Shown here piece after piece: positions 59,994-64,000 of a stretch of 64,000 nucleotides of DNA. The position numbers were made by a program, and so were the translations under genes. Origin of the DNA: Williamsia sterculiae (lineage in GTDB: Bacteria > Actinomycetota > Actinomycetes > Mycobacteriales > Mycobacteriaceae). Where the stretch lies: contig NZ_FTNT01000002.1 of NCBI RefSeq assembly GCF_900156495.1, forward strand, positions 464,359-528,358. The letters run 5' to 3'. The first letter of the stretch is position 1. The number at the start of each line of letters is the position of its first letter. The notes under the pieces were generated by a model. That model saw nothing but the letters and a program-made list of their open reading frames with translations. It had not been told where the DNA came from and ran no database searches.

Positions 59994-61994
59994 TCAGTTC
60001 ACACACTGGGGTTGCGACGACCCGGCCGTCACCGAAGGTGAGTTGTCGGCGCTGCTCGGCGCCGCACTGCTCGGCGTGGGTGTGCTGTCGGGCTGGCTGC
60101 CGGTGTCGCTGACGGACCCGGGACCCGCGTAGGAGTCGGTGAGCACCACCTTCATCCGACCCGACGGCATCGCCGGATCGGCCTTCACCGGCAGTCCACC
60201 GAGTTGCTTGGCCAGGTTCTTGGCAGCCGAATCGTCGGTGTGGGCGTAGATGATCGAGTCGGTGTCGGCCGACTCCGCATTGCCCACCGCACCCTTCTGA
60301 AAACCCTTGTTGGTGACGATGGTGGCCACGTTGGTGGCCAGCCCGGCCACCGAACCGGTGTTGGACACGTCGACGGTGTACGACGAGGTGTCGGGGGCCT
60401 GGCCCGCGGTCGACGCCGCCTTCTTGTTCAGCAGACTGTTGGTGAAGGCGTGCACCTGCGTCGGGTCCACCTGCACCACGCTCTGGTCACCGTCGTCGCT
60501 CCACCCGTTCTCGCTCACCACCGGGATGGTCGCGAATTTCACCTTGCCACCACTGAGATCTTTGAGCTGCTCGGTGAACTTCACGATGTCCCAACCGTCG
60601 TCGATGACCACCGACCGCGACACCGCGTCCTCGAGGTCGCCGAGCTTGCCCGGGTTCGACAACGTGCCCGCCGACAACACCTTCTGCGCAAGTGACGCCA
60701 TGTACACCTGCTGCCGGGTGATCCGGTCGAGGTCGCCGCGCGGCAGTTCGTGACGCTGACGCACGAAACTCAACGCCTGGGAACCGTTCAGCGTCTGCTC
60801 ACCCGCGCGGAAATGCGCACCGGAGAACGGCTCGTTGACCGGTCCCTTGAGACACACGGGGACCCCGCCGACCGCGTTGGTCAGCAGGACGAAGCCGAGC
60901 AGACCCACCTCGGCGTAGTGATCGACCTGCACCCCGGTCAAATTGGCGACGGAGTCGATGAGCGCCTTGCGGCCGGCCTGCACGCCTTGGCGTTCCGCAT
61001 CGGTCGGATCGCCGCCCGCGTTCACCACGGCCTCGCGTTTGATCTCCTTGGTGGAACCGTAGGCGGAGTTGATCTTGGTCTTCCCGATACCCGGGACGTC
61101 GACGTAGGAGTCGCGGGGTATGGAGATCGCGGTGGCCGACGACCCGTCGTTGGGGATGCGGATCAACAGGATGGTGTCGGTGTTGGTGGCCACGTCGTCA
61201 CCGGCGTGCAGTTCGGCGAGCTCACCGGCCGACAACGGATTCCCGTGGGCGTCGGTCCGGGAGTCGGTGCCGACCAACAGGATGTCTACCGCGCCGTCGG
61301 CGCCCTTGCCCAGCGAGAGGTCGCCGAGGCGGGTGACGCTGGACTGCAGTCCGGCCAGCCCGTTCCACGCGTAACCGGTCGCCAGCAACACCGCCGCGGT
61401 GACCAACGCGACCAGGATGCGCCCACTGTGCCGGCGGGCCAGTTGAACCGGTCGTGCCGCGGTCGCCGTCGCGGCCGGTGAGGACTTCTGGGCGACAGAG
61501 GTGGTGCCCGCGTCGGCGGCCTTCGGGGTGACCGACGTCGCACCGCGCTCGGGTCGGCGGGGCCGATCGCGCGGCGCGTCGGCGGCGGCTCTCCTCCGTG
61601 ACACATCCGCGTCGGTCCGCGCCTGGTGGCGGCCGCCGGACCGCCTCGCCCCGGCGTCTCGCCGTGCACCGGCGTCGGGCTGGGGAGGTTGCCGACGAGG
61701 GCGGTCGTCGGGCGGCGGATCGACGGCGCGACGAGCACGGGGGTCACGCTCGTCGGGTCGGGGGGCGCGGCGTCGGGGACGCTCCGCGGGATCGGACCGC
61801 TCCGGCGGGGGCGATGCCGGACGGGATGGTCGTCCCTGGCCCGCCGCGCGCCGCGGATCGGCTCGCCTGCGTGGCTCCTCGCTGGACGGTGGCACTGCGG
61901 GTGGCGCTCCTCGTGGCTGGTGGGTGTCGGTGGGCGGGCGTGGACGTCCGGCCGTCGGTCGGACCCACCACCGGCGCCCGCGATCAGGGGGCAC
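59994..61994 (-). CDS. LytR-CpsA-Psr (LCP) cell wall ligase
   Basis: About 666-residue LCP phosphotransferase that links arabinogalactan (or other glycopolymer) from a polyprenyl carrier to peptidoglycan outside the membrane. A long Pro/Arg/Asp-rich cytoplasmic N-terminal region (about 200 residues) precedes one membrane helix (GRILVALVTAAVLLATGYAW). The LCP domain follows: DILLVGTDSRTD, TNTDTILLIRIP, ISIPRDSYVDVPGIGKTKINSAY (in two blocks) and SFVRQRHELPRGDLDRITRQQ. A LytR C-terminal domain and Ser/Thr/Pro tail come last. The start is uncertain: GTG 61994 is the first plausible start outside the divergent rmlD; shorter versions are possible. Conserved partner of rmlD and wbbL. Confidence 0.88.
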   Translation of the reverse strand: MPPDRGRRWWVRPTAGRPRPPTDTHQPRGAPPAVPPSSEEPRRRADPRRAAGQGRPSRPASPPPERSDPAERPRRRAPRPDERDPRARRAVDPPPDDRPRRQPPQPDAGARRDAGARRSGGRHQARTDADVSRRRAAADAPRDRPRRPERGATSVTPKAADAGTTSVAQKSSPAATATAARPVQLARRHSGRILVALVTAAVLLATGYAWNGLAGLQSSVTRLGDLSLGKGADGAVDILLVGTDSRTDAHGNPLSAGELAELHAGDDVATNTDTILLIRIPNDGSSATAISIPRDSYVDVPGIGKTKINSAYGSTKEIKREAVVNAGGDPTDAERQGVQAGRKALIDSVANLTGVQVDHYAEVGLLGFVLLTNAVGGVPVCLKGPVNEPFSGAHFRAGEQTLNGSQALSFVRQRHELPRGDLDRITRQQVYMASLAQKVLSAGTLSNPGKLGDLEDAVSRSVVIDDGWDIVKFTEQLKDLSGGKVKFATIPVVSENGWSDDGDQSVVQVDPTQVHAFTNSLLNKKAASTAGQAPDTSSYTVDVSNTGSVAGLATNVATIVTNKGFQKGAVGNAESADTDSIIYAHTDDSAAKNLAKQLGGLPVKADPAMPSGRMKVVLTDSYAGPGSVSDTGSQPDSTPTPSSAAPSSADNSPSVTAGSSQPQCVN

Positions 61995-62127
61995 CCACGG
62001 GGTGGCAGCACGCGTGGAGCCGGTGACTGGAGTAAGGGTACGTGCGAGAATCGCGGCAACCGCGCAGCGCAACGCCGCGACGCCGACAACGGTGGTCCCC
62101 GTCACCCATCCGACCGACAGGACAGTG

Positions 62128-63039
62128 ATGATCGCAGCGTCGTCCACCGCAGGTGAGACCCGCATTCTGGTGACCGGGGGGACGGGCCAGGTCGGTCGGC
62201 TCCTCGGCGCCCGTGGCCCTGCCTCGGTCACCGCGCTCGGTTCGACGGAGCTCGACATCACCGACCCTGCGTCGGTCTCGTCGGTGCTGGACGGGTACGG
62301 CCCCGGTGACGTGGTGATCAACTGCGCCGCCCACACCGATGTCGACGGCGCGGAGACCGACGTGGAGCGGGCCACCGCGATCAATGTCGACGGACCCCGG
62401 CTGCTGGCGGAGCACTCGGTGCGACGTGGAGTGTGGTTGATCCACCTGTCCACCGACTACGTGTTCGTGCCCACCGGTGGTGCACCGCGTCCGTGGCGGC
62501 CGGAGGACCGTGACGTCGACGGCCCCGACCCCGTCGGTGTCTACGGCAGGACCAAGTTGGGGGGTGAGCGTGAGATCCGCGCGGCCGACCCGACGGCCAC
62601 GATCGTGCGCACCGCGTGGGTGTACACCGGGGCCGAGGGTGGGACCGACTTCGTCAGCACCATGCGCCGGCTGGAACGGACCCGCGACACCACCCGGGTC
62701 GTCGACGACCAGACCGGTTCGCCGACCTACTCCGTCGACCTCGCCGACGCGCTGCTCGAACTCGCCACCACGCGACCGTCCACAACGGTGGGGGCCGTCC
62801 TCCACGCCACCAACGCCGGATCGTGTACCTGGTTCGGTCTCGCCCGCGAGGTGTTCCGGGCGGTGGGCGCCGATCCGGGACGAGTCCAGCCCTGTACCAC
62901 CGCGGAGTTCCCGCGGCCCGCACCGCGGCCCGCGTACTCGGTGTTGTCGGGGGCGGCGTGGTCGGACGCCGGGCTGACCCCACTGCGCGAATGGCGTGCC
63001 GCACTTCACGACGCGGTGCGTCACGCCGGGGACGCCTGA
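62128..63039 (+). CDS. rmlD: dTDP-4-dehydrorhamnose reductase RmlD
   Basis: 303-residue short-chain-dehydrogenase-fold enzyme that makes dTDP-L-rhamnose, the donor for the arabinogalactan-peptidoglycan linker. Seen: NAD(P)-binding TGGTGQVG (about 15-22), AAHTDVDGAE (about 66-75), LSTDYVF, and the catalytic YGRTKLGGE (Tyr/Lys, about 138-146). AGGAC upstream supports ATG 62128. It is divergent from the LCP gene and followed 28 nt later by wbbL, which uses its product. Confidence 0.94.
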   Translation: MIAASSTAGETRILVTGGTGQVGRLLGARGPASVTALGSTELDITDPASVSSVLDGYGPGDVVINCAAHTDVDGAETDVERATAINVDGPRLLAEHSVRRGVWLIHLSTDYVFVPTGGAPRPWRPEDRDVDGPDPVGVYGRTKLGGEREIRAADPTATIVRTAWVYTGAEGGTDFVSTMRRLERTRDTTRVVDDQTGSPTYSVDLADALLELATTRPSTTVGAVLHATNAGSCTWFGLAREVFRAVGADPGRVQPCTTAEFPRPAPRPAYSVLSGAAWSDAGLTPLREWRAALHDAVRHAGDA

Positions 63040-63055
63040 TCGGGCCGGTCCCCGG

Positions 63056-63061
63056 TACCCT
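63056..63061 (+). promoter_or_regulatory. TACCCT -10 box of wbbL
   Basis: TACCCT lies 6 nt before GTG 63068, in the short rmlD-wbbL gap, with no Shine-Dalgarno sequence. It suggests wbbL has its own leaderless promoter in addition to read-through from rmlD. Confidence 0.45.
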
Positions 63062-63067
63062 GTGCGC

Positions 63068-64000
63068 GTGACTGCTCAGTTCGGCCCGCCCCGGTGCGCG
63101 GTGGTGACGGTGACCTTCTCGCCAGGAGAACACCTCGGCACCTTTCTGCGGAGCCTGCAGCGGGCTACCGCGGGATCGCCGTCGGTCATCGTCGCCGACA
63201 ACGGCTCCACCGACGGGGCGCCCGAGGCCGCCGCGCGGGACTTCGACGGCGTGACCCTGCTGCACACCGGCGGCAACGTCGGTTACGGCGGGGCGGTGAA
63301 CCGCGCGGTCGCCGAGGTGGATCCGGACATCGAGTTCGTCGTCGTGGCCAATCCCGACATCGAGTGGGGAGACGGCGCCATCGACCGCCTGATCGCGGCG
63401 GCGGACCGTCGACCCCGCGCGGGGTCGTTGGGGCCGCTGATCCGGGAACCCGACGGTTCGATCTATCCCTCGGCCCGTCAGGTACCCGACCTGGTGTCCG
63501 GCACCGGCCACGCCCTGCTCGGCGCGGTGTGGAAGACCAACCCCTGGTCCACCGCCTACCGACAACTCGACGCGCAGATCACCGAGCGCGACGTCGGTTG
63601 GCTGTCCGGGTCGTGTCTGCTGTTGCGGCGCACTGCGTTCGACTCGGTCAACGGGTTCGACTCCCGCTACTTCATGTACATGGAGGACGTGGATCTCGGT
63701 GACCGCCTCGGTCGCGCGGGCTGGCGGAACGTGTTCGTGCCCGACGCCCACGTCGTCCACTCGACCGGTCACTCGGCGGGCAGGCACCCCGAACTGATGC
63801 TGCCGGCCCACCACGACAGCGCCTACCGATTCCAGGCCGACCGCCATCCGGGTCCGAGATACGCGCCGCTGCGGCTGGCCCTGCGCGCGGGGCTGGCCCT
63901 GCGGTCGCGCCTGTCCGTCGCCGCGGCCCGCCGGGCCCGCGTCCGTGACCAGGTGTCGGGCACAGATGATCCGTTCACATCAGACCCAACCAGAGCAGCG
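63068..64000 (+). CDS. wbbL: Rhamnosyltransferase WbbL, 3' end at window edge
   Basis: GT2-family glycosyltransferase, 311 residues visible with the frame open at the right edge. It transfers L-rhamnose from dTDP-rhamnose (made by RmlD) to GlcNAc-PP-polyprenol, forming the arabinogalactan linker. Seen: VVTVTFSPGEHL (about 12-23), VADNGSTDGAPEAA (about 42-55), GGNVGYGGAVNRAV (about 71-84), VVVANPDIEW with the DxD-type acidic site, WLSGSCLLLRR, and YMEDVDLGDRLGRAGW (about 203-218, catalytic ED region). The visible length already about equals the mycobacterial homologue, so little is missing. Start GTG 63068 follows a TACCCT box. Confidence 0.92.
   Translation, partial: MTAQFGPPRCAVVTVTFSPGEHLGTFLRSLQRATAGSPSVIVADNGSTDGAPEAAARDFDGVTLLHTGGNVGYGGAVNRAVAEVDPDIEFVVVANPDIEWGDGAIDRLIAAADRRPRAGSLGPLIREPDGSIYPSARQVPDLVSGTGHALLGAVWKTNPWSTAYRQLDAQITERDVGWLSGSCLLLRRTAFDSVNGFDSRYFMYMEDVDLGDRLGRAGWRNVFVPDAHVVHSTGHSAGRHPELMLPAHHDSAYRFQADRHPGPRYAPLRLALRAGLALRSRLSVAAARRARVRDQVSGTDDPFTSDPTRAA

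Noticed and set aside
61995-62127. TACCCT at 62040-62035 as a leaderless promoter for the LCP gene
   Set aside because: The codon at the expected distance is GTC, not a normal start; it may still be a promoter with a short leader.

Overview
The window is high-GC actinobacterial DNA from a mycolic-acid-containing member of the Mycobacteriales, probably close to Gordonia or Williamsia. Evidence: two secreted antigen-85-type acyltransferases, AccA3/AccD5/AccE5 acyl-CoA carboxylase subunits, an Lhr-Nei pair, RmlD and WbbL of arabinogalactan linker synthesis, an LCP ligase, and a gene order that I recall from Mycobacterium tuberculosis (glpD2 - lhr/nei - accA3 - sufE - sseA - maf - accE5 - accD5 - birA - PH protein - gtrA - purK - purE - fadE25 - TIGR03089 - LCP - rmlD - wbbL). 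The genus is an inference. The synteny is from memory and was not computed. No rRNA, tRNA, CRISPR array, insertion sequence or origin was seen.

Layout. 1-2368: 3' part of glpD, a hairpin terminator, and a small secreted protein with inverted repeats upstream. 2369-10296: an uptake-and-oxidation island. A DszC/SfnB-like flavin monooxygenase and an LLM-class FMN monooxygenase (minus strand) lie divergent from a complete oligopeptide-type ABC importer (plus strand). 10363-12930: a DUF222/HNH protein, then a divergent MerR regulator/FMN reductase pair. 12961-19325: nei, lhr, a degenerate histidine-phosphatase-like protein and a YiaAB-type membrane protein. 19309-30042: purine catabolism, with a xanthine dehydrogenase (fused Fe-S/Mo subunit plus FAD subunit), a guanine/8-oxoguanine-type deaminase, urate oxidase, UraH, UraD, an NCS2 permease fused to a UraD-like domain, and a MobA-like molybdenum cofactor transferase. 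An antigen-85-like gene sits in the middle. 30051-49156: the acyl-CoA carboxylase neighbourhood (accA3, sufE, sseA, maf, accE5, accD5, birA), into which a large lipid-assembly cluster has been inserted. 49179-57717: small membrane proteins, a two-component system, gtrA, a VOC protein, purK-purE, a dienelactone hydrolase and fadE25. 57728-64000: an XRE-cupin regulator divergent from a methyltransferase, then TIGR03089, LCP, rmlD and wbbL (running off the right edge).

The most notable system is the co-directional minus-strand set from 45545 down to 32327. It encodes a DrrA-like ABC ATPase, an ABC-2 permease, a WS/DGAT-like condensation enzyme, a UGT-type glycosyltransferase, a secreted antigen-85-like acyltransferase and four divergent PapA-type acyltransferases. 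It surrounds the conserved sseA-sufE pair and abuts accA3. This looks like an export-coupled pathway for a multiply acylated glycolipid whose structure cannot be read from the sequence.

A second theme is start-site architecture. At least a dozen genes have a TANNNT -10 hexamer 6-8 nt upstream of ATG or GTG and no Shine-Dalgarno sequence, as expected for leaderless transcripts. This rule was used to choose several starts (the PH protein, gtrA, the XRE regulator and wbbL).
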